64,000 nt of DNA from Triplophysa rosa (Eukaryota; Chordata; Actinopteri; Cypriniformes; Nemacheilidae): NCBI RefSeq assembly GCF_024868665.1, contig NC_079893.1:15914597-15978596 (forward strand), in the 5' to 3' direction. Below, one piece after another: positions 22,299 through 34,665 of this stretch. Position 1 is the first letter of the stretch; every line of letters starts with the position of its first letter. Below the pieces are notes generated by a model that did no database searches, was not told where the DNA came from, and saw only the letters and a list, made by a program, of their open reading frames with translations. A program made the position numbers and the translations under genes.

Positions 22299-23589
22299 AA
22301 AAAACTCTAAAACAGCAACAGTAAAATACTTTTTAAAGCTAAATAGTATATCACCGTATTGCATACATTAAATTACCATAATTTAAGAAACAGTACATAC
22401 ATTTTATTTTTACTCTCTTAATATGTAAAAAACACAGATTCTTACAGTAAAATTTTAAATTTTTGGTGAAATTAATGGGAAAATACTGAGCCTTTACAAA
22501 CAAGGAATTACCTTAAAAACAATGGTATTATTCTGTGTAAATTACACATTTTCTTAATGTGTACTGTAGAATATACAATATAAAACTGTTTAAAATCCAA
22601 CAAACACATGTTTAACATCTTGTTACTGTAGGATTTAAGGTATATGTTTATCTTTTTGTCAATTTTAGTTAAAACTTTAAATACTCTGTAATTTACTGTA
22701 CTTTTGTGTATTGTTCTTTTATGGATCTAATCTGATAGTTAATGCTAATTGCAATGAAAACAAAACGAATGTATTTAAGAAAGTCAAGAAATAATTTTAT
22801 CATAGCTTTTCTAAAAAGAGATTTTCCACATTATTTCATAATTACCACAACTAGACTATGAATAGGATGAACAAAGCAAAAATGTTCAAACATAGGGAAA
22901 AAACTTGACCATTTTAAAACAATTATGAAACTGTGTTTTTATTAGTGGTGCTTGCGAAATGGCATTTGAAATAATAATAAAAAGCCTGAACAAACGAAGA
23001 AACACACAAGAGGAAGAAGATCGTCTCCCCGCTTCTAAGATTAGGCCTGTGAATTGCGCAGCGCGACCTGCATGCAGCAAGTGGTGAGTACTCCTTTGGC
23101 TACTTTTCCACGGGGTAACTTGCAAATTGCAAAGCTAAGGTAACAGATTATAGTGCACTGCTAACGCAAAGTGTAATTCTGATGCCTTGTCAACTTGCAT
23201 TTAAGCTTGCGTTTTCAAATGACTTAAATTAAGGTTACGTGGTAACTCACTAATGAAAAATGTGCTTGGAAACTCATACACTGCTAATGCGAAGTGTACT
23301 TTTGACGTCTTTTAATCTTCTTTTAATCCATTTCTTGGCTTACTTTTAAAAATGCTTAAGAGAGCACGACAATTCATTAATAACGTTAACGGTCGATGTC
23401 GTTTTATATTTCAGTCAGCGCCATCTTAGCGCGCCAAGCAGCTGCTTTTGGAATACCATCCTCGTCCATCCTTTTGATTTCTGGGGGTTCAACATTTCTT
23501 TTCGAGGTAAGCCAAACAATACTGTTACAAACTAAAAAGTTAAAGTTATTTATTTTCCTTTCGTTGTTGTTATTTAACCAGTTTTGGCT
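22299..23589. other. Non-coding interior of the CACTG element
   Basis: AT-rich, with no recognisable gene. TACTGTA/ACAGTAAAA words are frequent in the first 400 bp, as expected of subterminal sequence. Confidence 0.4.
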
Positions 23590-23685
23590 ATGTTTAGTTG
23601 CAATTTCTGTGGCAAGTCGGTCAAATCATTGAGGGGGTATGTACTTCATTGTAAACTTCATCGACTTCATGTGACATCAAAGAGT
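23590..23685 (+). pseudogene. C2H2 zinc-finger exon of a CACTA-like transposase
   Basis: From ATG 23590 the frame encodes a start MFSCNFCGKSVKSL with a C-x2-C-x12-H-x3-H finger (CNFC ... HCKLH), ending at a GT donor (AGTG|GTGAGATT). The arrangement, a zinc finger right after the initiator Met, resembles the start of the transposase at 52326 (MVYTCKVCKF). I could not follow the remaining exons, so the element is probably a deletion derivative. Confidence 0.55.
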
Positions 23686-24414
23686 GGTGAGATTTTTTTA
23701 ATTACTTTTAAAGACATATTTTTGCCGTATATGCTTTGTTGAACGTTTTGTTGAATTTGGTCTTATTCAGGAACAAATGTATTTTCTTTTATCTCCTTTT
23801 CTTATGTTACAAGAGGCTGTGTGCGACAGGGACCTCATCAATCTCTTTTTCTTGTGAGTCTATTATTTGGATTAGATACGTTAATTAATACATTTATTCC
23901 TTAACTTTTAACCAAAAATGTTATTGTATTGAAAATACTAATAAATTATCCCTTTCCTTAACTTGGCACAGCTGGAAAATTCACGGGATTGGCAAGTTTC
24001 TGAGCTTTAGTAAGTACATTTTATTTATATGCTTTTGAACTGAAACTGCCCTGCATCAATATTTATCAGATCATTCATGCTACCACTTGATTGTTCAACT
24101 ATTCTAACTCTTTTTTTTCATTGATATAACAAAATTGCAGAACTACAATTTTCAGAGTAATTCATTACAACCACAATGTGTTTACAATCTTTCCTTGTAT
24201 AACAGTGGATGTCCCAATTTTGTCCTTATGCTTATGCTTAATTTTTATGCTAACATAAAACCATATGATCAACATCTGAACTTTTAACATCATATTAGTA
24301 AAGTTGTCTTGGACTTTTACAGATTAATATTACTGGAATATATTACCAAAACCAATGCTTATTCACCACATTCTGTCATCTTAGTGAACTTTGTATGTAA
24401 AAACAGTTCACTGT

Positions 24415-24719
24415 AACTGCCCGCTGCTACAAGATCTGCAGATTCTGTAGCCATCTTTAAGAATCGTCTGAAAATGCATCTCTTCCGTCAACACCTTACC
24501 GATCAGTTCTGACTTCTATTTCTTTTCTACTCTTTAAAAAGAAAAAAAAACCTTCTAACTTAGCTCTGTATACTGTGGTAGGCTCTATGAGACCAGTCTT
24601 GTTTGATTGCACTTATGCTTTTTGTTGTCCTTATGCTGTCCCAATTGCTTCCATTGTTTACCCCATCTGTAAGTCACTTTGGATAAAAGCGTCTGCTAAA
24701 TGACTCAATGTAAATGTAA
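24415..24719 (+). mobile_element. LINE 3'-end fragment (Rex1/CR1-like tail)
   Basis: A short frame encodes RSADSVAIFKNRLKMHLFRQ, the C-terminus of a LINE RT. A 3' UTR follows, ending GGATAAAAGCGTCTGCTAAA, a tail shared by fish LINEs and SINEs. 5'-truncated. Confidence 0.75.
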
Positions 24720-25384
24720 CAAAAAAGTTCTGAGGTAGAATTTGTAAAAACATTATGTACATTGTTTACATAATGATTAATTTATTAAGTTAGAAATAAC
24801 ACAATCTGCTCAATATTGCTAAGTGAAGCACTTACTGTAGCTAATGTGTAAGTGCTAAGTAGTCATATAATTTTAGTTACTATTACTGCTATCATTCTTT
24901 TCTGTTTCTTTGTTTCCTGCAAAGAGGATCATGTCAACACCTGATCATTGTAACCTGTCTGCAAGAGACTCTGTCCCACCTCTCTTCAGTCAAGTCTGGA
25001 CCCAGTAATTCAGACACCTCAAGGATAATTAATGGTAAGTAGTAGTATAGTTCAGTCTATCAAACAGTACATAGATTAAAACACAACTCTCAATTCAAAC
25101 TAGGGGTAAAAAATATAAAATATCTATTTTTTACAGGTTTTACTTCATCTTTGCTATTAAAAATAAGAACATTAAAACAAGATACACAATACAAATACAC
25201 AAATGAAATAAACAGGGCTTTATTTTTTTCAGCTACAGTAGGTGTATTTAATAGTGGCAATCAAGTAAGAAATTTAATTAACAAATGTAAAAATAAAACA
25301 TTACATATACTATACTTATAGACGTACTGTATAAATTAAACATTTATTCTTATTAAAGCTACTGTATTATTTATTTACATTTAA

Positions 25385-25690
25385 GGGATAATTAATCAAA
25401 AAATTAAATTGTCAAATTGTCATTTACTCACCCTCACATTGTTTTTAACCTAACTTGAGGTCTTTCTTCTGTTGAACATGAAAGATATTTTGAAGAACAG
25501 TTGCTGGTCCACAGTGACTTCCATAATAGGAATACTATACCATGGAAATAAATGGGGACCAGCTGTTAGGTTACCCACATTCTTGAACATATCATCTTTT
25601 GTGTTCAACACAAGAAATTAAAATAGGTTTGTAACAACATGAGAGTGACTAAATGATGACAGAATTTTCATTTTGGGGTGAATTATTCCA
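25385..25690. mobile_element. MITE, GGGATAGTTCACC family, diverged
   Basis: It begins after TTAA (25381-25384) with GGGATAATTAATC and contains TTTACTCACCCTCACATTG and the inverted ATGATGACAGAATTTTCATT near the right end. The right TTAA is lost. A better-preserved copy is at 51563-51860. Confidence 0.7.
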
Positions 25691-26640
25691 AGCACATGAA
25701 TGATAAAGTTTAACCGCCAAAGCTTCAGAACATGCACAAATAATTAACTTTACTGGTTTACAATGAATGCCAGTGTCACATGATTGTGACATGAACTCTA
25801 ACATTGTATTAACATGTGATGTGAATGTATGTCGCTTTGTACAATGTGTTAAGACAGAAGCGCCAAAACTACAACTTGCAGAAAGCACTGCATGATGGTA
25901 TTAAGCAGATTGTGGAGACATTTTAAACATCCACGTTCAGAAATCATGATATCGCACACCCTAATTCGAACCTCTTAATCCATCTTTCTCAGGTACACAG
26001 GCCACCTGTATAAGTCTTAAAGATGACTTGAGTGTCAGGGCAAAAGCTAGAAAATGATTAGTTGTCATTATCATTTGTTTTACCCCTGTGGACTTGCAGC
26101 ATAAGTATGTTGAAGTAGATCTCTACACTAGTGTAAATGCTATTGTGTATGGTGGGACCGGCCTGTGGCATAGGTGACAAAGGCCCTGATCTATTAATTA
26201 TCAAAGTGGCCTGTGAAATTCCAGAGTGTTGCTTGCTTATGTGTAGTAAAAAAATACTGTGAGCTTACTGTATACTGTAATGCTCATGGACTAACTTGTC
26301 TTTGTGTCTCTTTTCTGCAGAAAGATGAAGAAAATGGCAGTCCATGAAGTACTACATTTCCAGTTTCTCGAACTGATTTAGTGCCATGTCTTCAGTCAGG
26401 TGTGGACTTATTATTATTGTTCAAACAGAGCAAGTGGCCCTGGTTTACTTTTATATATGGACACATTTTATTTCCAAGCTCAACATTGTGAGTACACTGC
26501 AAGTTATTGAATCAGCTCAAACTGTTTTAACACAGTGTCAGTATGCAAAAACGGGTTTTTTTTTGCATACTGTTAATGATCTGTTAATGATAATTTGTGT
26601 GTTGATTGACTGCATTTATTACCTCATTTAGTAATTCACA
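25691..26640. other. Non-coding interior
   Basis: No supported gene. Short open frames on both strands show no domain. Confidence 0.35.
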
Positions 26641-27083
26641 ATAACCTGACTGACTGTTGTAAAATCTATGGCAACCACTTGTAATGCCTTTTGTGTTATA
26701 CCGTATTTTTTGCGATGAAATTCTGGCAACCACAGCTGCCGGTAATTTTCTGTAAAATTGAAGTTTACAATAAAATACTATAATATTTCATACGGTTGAA
26801 TTGTGTTTATTACGGAGATAGACTGTAATTACTATTAAAGAAATTTACACTTGCAAATGCTATTTTTAAAGTAAATTACTGTAAACAGGTTTACATTACA
26901 TCTGTTTTATTTAACAGTAGTGTACCGTAAACAAGCAGCAATTCGCTACTGTAAAATTTACGGTTGCAAAAAAACATTCTGTAAAGTGTTCCACATTGTA
27001 ACCTTATATTTTACGGTGAACTTATGGCAACCACAGCTGCCGGTATTTTACTGTATATTACACATGTTTTTTTTTACAGTGTA

Positions 27084-27375
27084 GAAAAACGATTTTAACA
27101 ATGTGCCTGTTTGGTCGTTAGGACATGCTCATCACGTCCCAGCAACATTATTTGGTACGTCGCTGAGATGAATATAGTACATTCCAGGTAAGTCTTCAGG
27201 AGGTAATCACCACGTCCCAGCAACGTCCAAAGTTACATCGCTGGAATGTTATTTGGTACATCGCTGCCACGAACACGGTCCGGTCCAGATATGTCGTCAC
27301 ATCGTAACTGTGTTAACTGGGGTAGCAGACTGAAAAGTTAGTGTCTTTCTGCAGTCCAACAGACAGCAGTGTACT
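27084..27375. other. CGTCCCAGCAACGT-type repeats
   Basis: ATCACGTCCCAGCAACATTA and CACCACGTCCCAGCAACGTC with ATTTGGTAC(G/A)TCGCTG words repeat twice within 150 bp; related words occur near 17440. Probably a relic of a fish DNA-transposon family. No gene. Confidence 0.45.
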
Positions 27376-28086
27376 GGGGCCGGTTGCACCAGCTGTACAA
27401 CTTAGCCTAGTTTTGACTTCAACGGGCACTAAGTTACAATTTATGCACTACTAAATATTTTTGAGTTGCACCATTCAACTTAGTTGAAGCGTAATGTTAC
27501 GTACAAACTAAATATTTACGGAAGCCTCCTATCAGGAGTAACTGTAGGAATAAAATAGCAGACTCACTGTACTAATGGAATAAGCTCTTGTTTCACTCGA
27601 CATTTTTCAATGATTTACACACGATATAATGCTGACATTTACAGTCACTTACCTTTTAAAATAGAGAACATTATGTGATGACATTTAATTTTTGATGGCT
27701 CTAACAAGAACCGTCCTAGCGTGCCTGTCATTTATTATTGCATTAAGTAGGCTGTATTGTTAAAATGTTTTTTTACCGTTATTATGTGAGGTAAAATAAG
27801 TTTAAATCAAGAAAGTTTTGAAATTCACAATATTTCAACACAACTTTTTCTCAGGAATTGAAAGGCTGCTATTGGACTGTTGAAGGTAAACGTCATATTA
27901 TGCGACTACGCATTACTTTACGGAGAGCTTATGAACTACTAGCTACGTTCTGCCTCAAGACCAAATGGTGCAACTGAATAACATACAGATTTAGTTACAA
28001 ACTAGCTAGTAGTTACTAAGCCTCTAGTGTGGACTTTACGTTCACGTTTAAGAAAGAACTTGCGAATGGCTGGTGCAACCCTACCC
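27376..28086. mobile_element. MITE with GGTTGCACCAGC termini
   Basis: The left end GGGGCCGGTTGCACCAGC is matched by the inverted right end (GGGTAGGGTTGCACCAGC when reversed). Interior is AT-rich and non-coding. No convincing target duplication. Confidence 0.65.
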
Positions 28087-28471
28087 AGGTAACTAGAGTC
28101 TGTTGACTGGTGAATCAACACTAAGTTGTCACCTAGTTAGTGGGACGCAATGCTATAAACAATGTCCCCGTCTTTTACTCTCACAATGAGCTCATCATAT
28201 TCGCATGCTACATTAGTAGGGCCCTATAATTTCCATGGAATCTGTCACATTTTTATGAATATATAAAACCACACTCATTTGGACCATAAAGTACTGTAAT
28301 ACACACTGCAAACAGAGTAAGTTATAGCCTATGTGTAACAAGTGTAAATCAATTACACATCTATTCACCAAGCTCTATGGGTCTTCAACCGGGGATCCAC
28401 GACCCCTAAGGAGTCCGCTGTGGAACTGTAGGGGGTCCGCTGATTAATGTTTACTCACAGAGTACTTTTTA

Positions 28472-28695
28472 CACCAGCAGCTGGGCTTTTTCCCGCATGC
28501 TCAGCGCAAGCGCTCTGCTCTCCATTTTTTCCACACTCAGCATACCTATGCTTGATGAAGCAGCACAGAATAGGCGCCCGCAGATCTCCGCAGAAAATTT
28601 CTGTGGATTTTAGCGCTTTCTATTGACAAGTAGACACACACAACATGAGCGTGTTACTAGAATGCTGAGCATGCAGGAAAAAGCCCAGCTGTTAA
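28472..28695. repeat. Inverted repeat around AGCTGGGCTTTTTCC
   Basis: AGCTGGGCTTTTTCCCGCAT (about 28480) recurs inverted as ATGCAGGAAAAAGCCCAGCT (about 28671), one mismatch, enclosing ~170 bp. Part of an unidentified MITE or a hairpin-forming segment. Confidence 0.7.
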
Positions 28696-29656
28696 CTGTG
28701 ACAGATTTTAATGAGCCTGACGATGTGATATTTGAGATGTTTAAAACGAAACTAACCGCCGAAGACGTTCAGTGAACGTATCTGTTATAAGACACCGCTG
28801 GATCATTTCAAATCCGTTCACAATAAGAATGAACGACAGGCGAAATCTCTTGTAAGTTTTATTTGAAGTTATCTTCACGTTGTGTTTTGTGAACATGCGG
28901 AAAAGTGTCATTATATACTTTTTCTTACAGTACAATATATAAATATGGTCTTGACATGGACCTTTTCTGTTGGTTCAAATGAATTCAGAGTAATTTGGTC
29001 AGGTGTATTCAGAGTTTAAACAGTCTTGGCATTAATCAATAACAACTTTTTAAATAAGCAGAACTAAATCTGATTTTAAATTTAAATGCATAGACAGGCA
29101 GCATTTTAAGACTATTTGAACACATTTACACATATTTATATGTGTGTACAAATGTAAACACATTTAAAACTATTCTATGGAATTCTGCAGGTTTTTTCCC
29201 AAATTTTAAACTGAAATTAACAAAAAAAGTCTGCAGATTTCGTATGGCCCTACTTATGAGGGAAAACAAATTGGAAAAAAAAGTTTTTTTTGTGAGCAAA
29301 ACCTATGAGGGAAGATTTACGCACATCAGGATAACTAAAAGTATGTGATTTAAAGATTTAAATTCATGTAATGCGGCTCTTAAAAAAATAATTTGGCGCC
29401 TGCTTTTTCCCCCTACAGGAGCCAATGGCTCCTTAATGGTGGAGTGGTTGATTTGGAAGGTGCTAACTTTAGCCTGCTAGCCCTGAAATTATAATCCCAC
29501 CCTCTATGCGATTCGCCATCCAAACCCACGCCTCCTCCAAACACATGAATGTATTTAGTAAATCCACGTAACGAATTACAAACTAAATCCATTAAATTCT
29601 TCTAGAAGCATGTACATACCTGTCCAAAAGAAAGAGAGCAACCATGGTATCGTCTT

Positions 29657-29842
29657 TCAGACCCTTTGCCTGCCAGGCAGTCTCCATCGTGTAAAAGCTG
29701 AACTGATGTTAATTTGAGTTTTTCCTCTTTCATGATCCAGACGTTTTTTCGTCACTGCTTTTTCAAAAACTGACTTTCGTTTTGTAGATTTACTTGTTGT
29801 CGGTTCCGCAGGAAAGTTTGATTGTTGCTGATTGTCTGCCAT
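29657..29842 (-). pseudogene. Transposon-derived first-exon fragment
   Basis: The minus-strand frame from ATG 29842 reads MADNQQQSNFPAEP..., then a basic segment KRKSVFEKAVTKKRL and INISSAFTRWR, a motif often seen near the N-terminus of fish transposase-like proteins. It ends at a stop soon after, and no following exon is visible. Name and function not assigned. Confidence 0.35.
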
Positions 29843-30642
29843 TCTCCCTACATTGACACAGCGGACGTGAGCGCGCTGCGGCGCTGATGACGTATGGTCT
29901 GCGTGAACAGGGTGCGCAGTGGTATGCAAAATACATTGGCTGAAAATGTACACATGAGCAGTCACAGCGTTCGGCCAGAACGTTTTGATTGGGCGAACGT
30001 TTTTTGGTTCTACTCCTTTCACAGACGAAATATAATTATAAAAATATTATTTGACCACTATAATTGTTGATTGCTATCAGGATGTAAAGAGATTTCCAAC
30101 CAACATGACAAAAAATGTTTCTGGAAAGGATCACCCACCACGCCTTTAAATGATTTTTTTTGTCTGGAGCCCTCACATGGGTACAAAACTGTTATAACCT
30201 GTTCACTTTAAGCTGAGCACCTGCATCTAGACAAAAACTTCCCTTCAGGCAGCAGAAGCGATAGAAGAAACGTTACATCTGCATCATAATAAAACAGGTA
30301 GGGCCTTAATCCTTTAAATTTAGAATCCGTGTATTCTCTCCCTTCCAATGAGTGTAGAGTGAGCATGAAAGGAGTTGCGTGCAAACAAAGTGCATTGTCA
30401 TTCGTTTCTCAACTTGGAAGGCTATTTAATACCGTTTTAACTTGTTAAAGCTGTAAAGCGCTAATTTGACAGGCAAATGACACCATACCGCTTCTGCATC
30501 ATAAACTCCCGACAAAACGCTCGCGTCGCGTACAGTGATGGTGCAAGTCAAACAAGTTTCCCCCAAAATACCACGGACTCGTTGCATGTTGCTCTCCAGA
30601 AAGTGTAACAGCCGTGACAATACAGATGAAAGAAAACGGAGC

Positions 30643-31350
30643 TAGGGCTGTCACGATTATAAAATAATCGTCTCATCGCGATTGTTTGGCCTCATCGCGA
30701 TGGTTTCAGATCATCGCAATTATTTCACATCTCTATAGAAGACACTAGGGGGAGCTGTAGTGCATCTGCATATGACATATTTTAGTGTATTGATTGTAAC
30801 TAAAGCATTGTGATACTTGTAAAATGTACCACCACTTCACAATAAAAACTAAAGCATATACCATAAAAATAACCTGCAGTACAATTTAATATTATTTAAG
30901 ATAATCTCAGTGTGAAAACCAGTCTACCAAAATTTTATTAACATAGAAGTAAAATTTTATTGTATCTTGTAAGTGAGAAAAAAACAGACTAGAAGCAATT
31001 CTATGACTGATAACATATCAATGGTGGCTTCACTCCTGATCAATTTACTTAATTTACAAGTATATGGCAGTTGTATTATTGACAGGTAAAAGCCTAAACC
31101 TAAAATATATGATAAACCAATATTTTCCGATGTATTTCCAAGAAAAAAAAAACATATTTTTTATATTCAGAACAATATGGTCGTTTCAAAGCTGAATCAA
31201 AAATGTATGAGAATTAAATGTCAAAGCTCTAAAACAGACAATTAATCGCCATAATCGTCAAAGCCCTAAAAGAAACAATTAATGGTCATAATCGCAATGA
31301 TTTACTAGACAATTAATCGTCAGCCAAATTTCATAATCGTGACAGCCCTA
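30643..31350. mobile_element. hAT MITE, 708 bp
   Basis: Termini TAGGGCTGTCACGATTAT and its inverse ATAATCGTGACAGCCCTA are perfect. AACGGAGC (30635-30642) and AACGGACC (31351-31358) flank it, 7 of 8 matching. ATAATCG/CATCGCGAT words fill the ends. Non-coding. Confidence 0.92.
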
Positions 31351-31880
31351 AACGGACCTCAGAATTATAAAAGAGCAGCGTGTTCTGCACTCAGAGAGAA
31401 GCAAAAAAATAGCACTTAATAAAACGGCCTGCTTTTACAACAGAATGCATAACATCTGTCCCGATTTCTCTTGCATCCTGAGACAACATCTACCTCCACT
31501 AGACCAGACTTTGTGCTATTAACCTGGGTCAGTCATCTCATTTAAGTCTTAATAAACTTAAAGCTAAGTAAATGTTTATGGTCCATCTCACAGTAAAATG
31601 AAAATGTATGGTGCTGAAAGTCCCTTAAAATAATCAATATATTTTAACAATAAAAAATAATACACAGAAAATGATGTATGTGCAACAATAGCATGCATAA
31701 TAGTGCCGTGACAATATGGGTTGTTTATATTTAAATAGCTCTGTTTTACACATTTAGTATCAGGGGTCCATGCATCTCTCATCTAAGGGGTCCTTGCCCC
31801 GAATAAATGTTGAAGATCCCTGCTCTGTAACCAATTGAATAAGGCTATTCTGGGTAAGAAAAGCTGATTTAGCGCGTTAC

Positions 31881-32243
31881 CAGGAGTATAAAGCCGAATC
31901 CTCTGTCTCGGTTGATGAACACCTCGTTGGCCTCGCTATATTTTAAAAACAGTTTCTTGAAATCTTCCTCTGTTATATCCGTTGGTAGATTACCGACAAA
32001 CAGTCGGCATCTCTGATTAAAAGTTTTCTCGTCGGGTTTTCTGTTTTTTTTTAACTCTATAGCATCCTCTTTTGAAACGGTTTCAGAGTAGAATGCAGAA
32101 TTATGGTCCCACGACGACAGAGTTCCTGCCTCCATGTATCCGCTGCGGTCTGCTGGAGATTCTATGTTGAGTTTTACATTCTGGGGTTTCGAGGACGGAA
32201 CAGTATTTTCAGTGTTTACCTCTTTAAGATTATGCTTTTCCAT
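31881..32243 (-). CDS. pspc1: DBHS-family (paraspeckle protein-like) first coding exon
   Basis: This minus-strand exon has an ATG at 32243 and 121 codons. The N-terminus is variable and charged ([15 protein letters not shown]...). From about residue 80 it matches the start of the first RRM of DBHS proteins (PSPC1, SFPQ, NONO): [19 protein letters not shown] (RNP2) and [12 protein letters not shown] (RNP1). [19 protein letters not shown] with [10 protein letters not shown] is closest to PSPC1, a nuclear RNA-binding partner in paraspeckles (family knowledge). The exon ends at ...FILL followed by a GTAACG donor; relatives read FIRL there, so an Arg is changed to Leu. No later exon (rest of RRM1, RRM2, NOPS, coiled coil) is found in the 31.8 kb downstream on this strand. 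It may be exon 1 of a gene with a very long intron, or an orphaned duplicate. The symbol is by similarity only. Confidence 0.7.
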
Positions 32244-32384
32244 AGCTATGAAGACTTAACGTCTAATACAACAACGGTTCGTTTTAAGTTTTCTTTTCCT
32301 TGAATCTCCACAGTTTATATGTAACTGCGGAAAAGACAACACGTCTTCGACTAGCAAACGAGTGAGTTTACTTCTTGTTTTTTA

Positions 32385-33640
32385 ATGGCGGCTGGCAAAC
32401 CAGCTTTCGCTGCATTTCCGCCACCTATTGAGCTGGAGTGTGGAGACCAAGGAGGAGGTGAGGTCAGAGGGAGATGGGGGCCGTTTCTCAATTCCAAGAA
32501 GGCAAAGAACGGACTTGTGTCCTTACTAGATCGGACTTGGCAACTTCAAACTCGGGAGGACGCAGTCTGGTTATATTAGGCTGCGTCCAAATACGGCCCT
32601 GGCCCAAATGGCGCACTTCGGTCTTGTGGACCTCCTCCGAGTCCACACTTGATGATGTCAGGAAGTGCAGATCTGTAGGGCACTAGGCACGAGTCCACAA
32701 GGGTACATGGGAGTGCATTTTGGGACAGACTTGAGGACATCACGCCGGAAAGAGCAAGCGGTGCTTTCTAATCACTCTCGCGGTACTTGTTGTCATTCGC
32801 TGATCAGTCTGCGCAGCGCTGCGTGAAGTCGACCACTTGTTGTCCCATTGTTGTTATTTGGGACTGGAGCTGCCGGTTTTTATTGTTCTGTATTTCATAT
32901 GTTTGTATTTCATATGTTGATATGCCACCCGAGCATTATGCAATAGATACTTATGTTTGTAATGCATTCATTTGTCATGACGTCATGTATGTATATTTAT
33001 TAATTTGTTTACACTATACTTAATGTGCATATAATGTGTTCTTAATATGCATATATGTTGTTATTTAATATTTCTCTATAATACAGAAGCTGTGTTGTTC
33101 AGCCTTACAGAGCCCAGAGACAACTAGATATAAATCTACAACAAAACATGGCTTATTACCTTAAGTAAGAAAATGCACTACATTAAAATATTTTATTCTT
33201 GAATAGCTGGCTCAATAGAAAATAAATAAGCAATAATACGAATAAGTAACTAATTAATAAATTATTTTTTAATTTGATCAAAGGATACATTTAAAAATGT
33301 ATCCTTCATGTTTATATGTTTGGCATCCACGACACTCCTCCCTCCGTTCTGGGATTGGGAGGATTCCTGGGTAGGGGACTTCAGTGGAGTCTGCATCAAT
33401 GCGGGCTTCGCCGAAGACCGCATCGAGGGCATAAAGGAGGCGCTCGCGAGCAGACTTCTGAGCGCTAAGAAGACAAATGGAACACTCTACGGACTCGTAG
33501 ACTTGGCGAGAACGCGCAATTTAAGTCCACGAGACCTCAAGTCCACATGAAGTGCGCCATTTGGCACAGGGCCCAAATACCCCCACTTGCGGTCTTGGCC
33601 ACTTGAGAGCGCGTGCACGCGACAGGAAGGAAGAGCGCGA
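32385..33640. other. Region with fish MITE words; no supported gene
   Basis: The sequence upstream of the pspc1-like exon opens with ATGGCGGCTGGC... but the frame ends after 64 codons without a known domain. GGGCCGTTTCTCAATTCCAA (32480) and GGCTGCGTCCAAATACGG (32579), with inverse-type words near 33560-33600 (GCGCCATTTGGCACAGGGCC), indicate one or two MITEs. A GGACGCAGCC copy recurs at about 45230. AT-rich filler lies between. Confidence 0.45.
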
Positions 33641-33819
33641 GTGTGTCCAATGTCTTAAAATGCCAAAGGGCAGTGCGCTTAACGCACACTAAATCCCCAC
33701 TAGCTTGAATACCGCTTCGGAGCGGTATTAAGGCTAAGCGTATCCATCATGCATCATGTTCTGGATATGAATCATGAGACCTTTTGCTCGGGTCTCGCAA
33801 GATGTTGCGGAAAGCTTTC

Positions 33820-33975
33820 CAGTGTATGTTATACTACTGCTTTTTAATGTTATATCATTATTCATTCTATGTTTGGCTAACATGTGTTTTTCTTTTGTTT
33901 TAGTTTTTTGGGTACAGCTGCTTTGATACAATACAAATAAAGCGCTATAAAAATAAATCTGTCTTGACTTGACTA
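33820..33975 (+). mobile_element. L2-like LINE 3'-end fragment
   Basis: It ends TACAGCTGCTTTGATACAAT followed by AAATAAAGCGCTATAAAAAT and CTTGACTTGACT, matching the tail type of the LINE at 12116-13867. Only the 3' UTR end is present. Confidence 0.75.
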
Positions 33976-34159
33976 TATAATTAGATATTACATATAATTT
34001 CGTAGTAAAACGTAGTGTTACATATTTATTGGTGAAAACTCCAGAGTTATGTATTTTGTAAAACTGCTTTTTATCTCATAATTAGAAACACCACATTAAT
34101 TAACGTTACATGTTTGCATGTGCTAAATATGGAAGCCCAATTCCGCCACGTGATAAAAA

Positions 34160-34665
34160 AAATCAGGCTCTAAAAAGTCATAATTATGAGATAAAAAGTC
34201 GAAATTTATTAGATAAAAAGTCGAAATTATGAGATACAAAAATCGAAATTATGAGATAAAAAATCATAATTACGAGATAAAAAGTCATAATTATGAGATA
34301 AAAAGTCGAAATTATGAGATACAAAAATCGAAATTATGAGATAAAAAGACATAATTATGAGATAAAAAGTCATAATTATGAGATAAAAAGTCGAAATTAT
34401 GAGATACAAAAATCGAAATTATGAGATAAAAAGTCGAAATTATGAGATAAAAAGTCAAAATTATGAGATAAAAAGTCATAATTATGAGATAAAAAGTCAT
34501 AATTATGAGATAAAAAATCGAAATTATGAGATACAAAAGTCGAAATTATGAGATAAAAAATCGAAATTATGAGATACAAAAATCGAAATTATGAGATAAA
34601 AAATCGAAATTATGAGATAAAAAGTCATAATTATGAGATTAAAAGTCTTAATTATGAGATAGCCT
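34160..34665. repeat. Left terminal array, ~23 copies of a 21-bp unit
   Basis: The unit is AAAAAGTCATAATTATGAGAT with variants (TCGAAATTATGAG; ACAAAAATCG). Each copy holds CATAATTATG, a 10-bp palindrome, or the half-matched CGAAATTATG. The array is the inverse of 44792-45095. Open frames through it are simple-sequence artefacts. Possible transposase-binding sites (inference). Confidence 0.95.

Larger units (their letters stand above)
19463..27081 (+). mobile_element. CACTA/EnSpm-like element (CACTG...CAGTG), interrupted
   Basis: It starts CACTGTAAAAAAA and ends TTTTTTTACAGTG, with TA on both sides (19461-19462, 27082-27083). The same termini and TA flank occur at 46289-47125. Subtracting the nested LTR element leaves about 4.8 kb. 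The right subterminal 440 bp repeats CAACCACAGCTGCCGGTA twice (about 26728 and 27020) with many TACTGTAAA words. Inside are one zinc-finger exon (23590-23685), a LINE/SINE tail and a MITE. The single-element reading is an inference from matching termini; two separate elements could also explain it. Confidence 0.55.
28381..31822. mobile_element. Charlie-like hAT element, degraded
   Basis: The left end reads GTCTTCAACCGGGGATCC and the right end reads GAATAAATGTTGAAGATCCCTG, the typical inverted GATCTTCAAC-type terminus. The 8-bp duplication is only partly recognisable (CTCTATGG against CTCTGTAA). The interior holds another hAT MITE and scattered transposon-like fragments but no intact transposase. 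Confidence 0.55.

Noticed and set aside
28219..29254. A hAT MITE delimited by TAGGGCCCTATAATTTCC and an inverted TATGGCCCTA
   Set aside because: No matching 8-bp duplication, and its borders would overlap rather than nest with the Charlie-like element starting at 28381.
32385..32579. ATGGCGGCTGGC... as first exon of a divergent gene next to pspc1
   Set aside because: Frame ends after 64 codons, no domain, no convincing donor, and it runs into MITE sequence.
34160..34665. Regular ~21-bp repeats could be read as a CRISPR array
   Set aside because: Units are contiguous without unique spacers, the same array occurs inverted at the other end of a transposon, and the context is eukaryotic.
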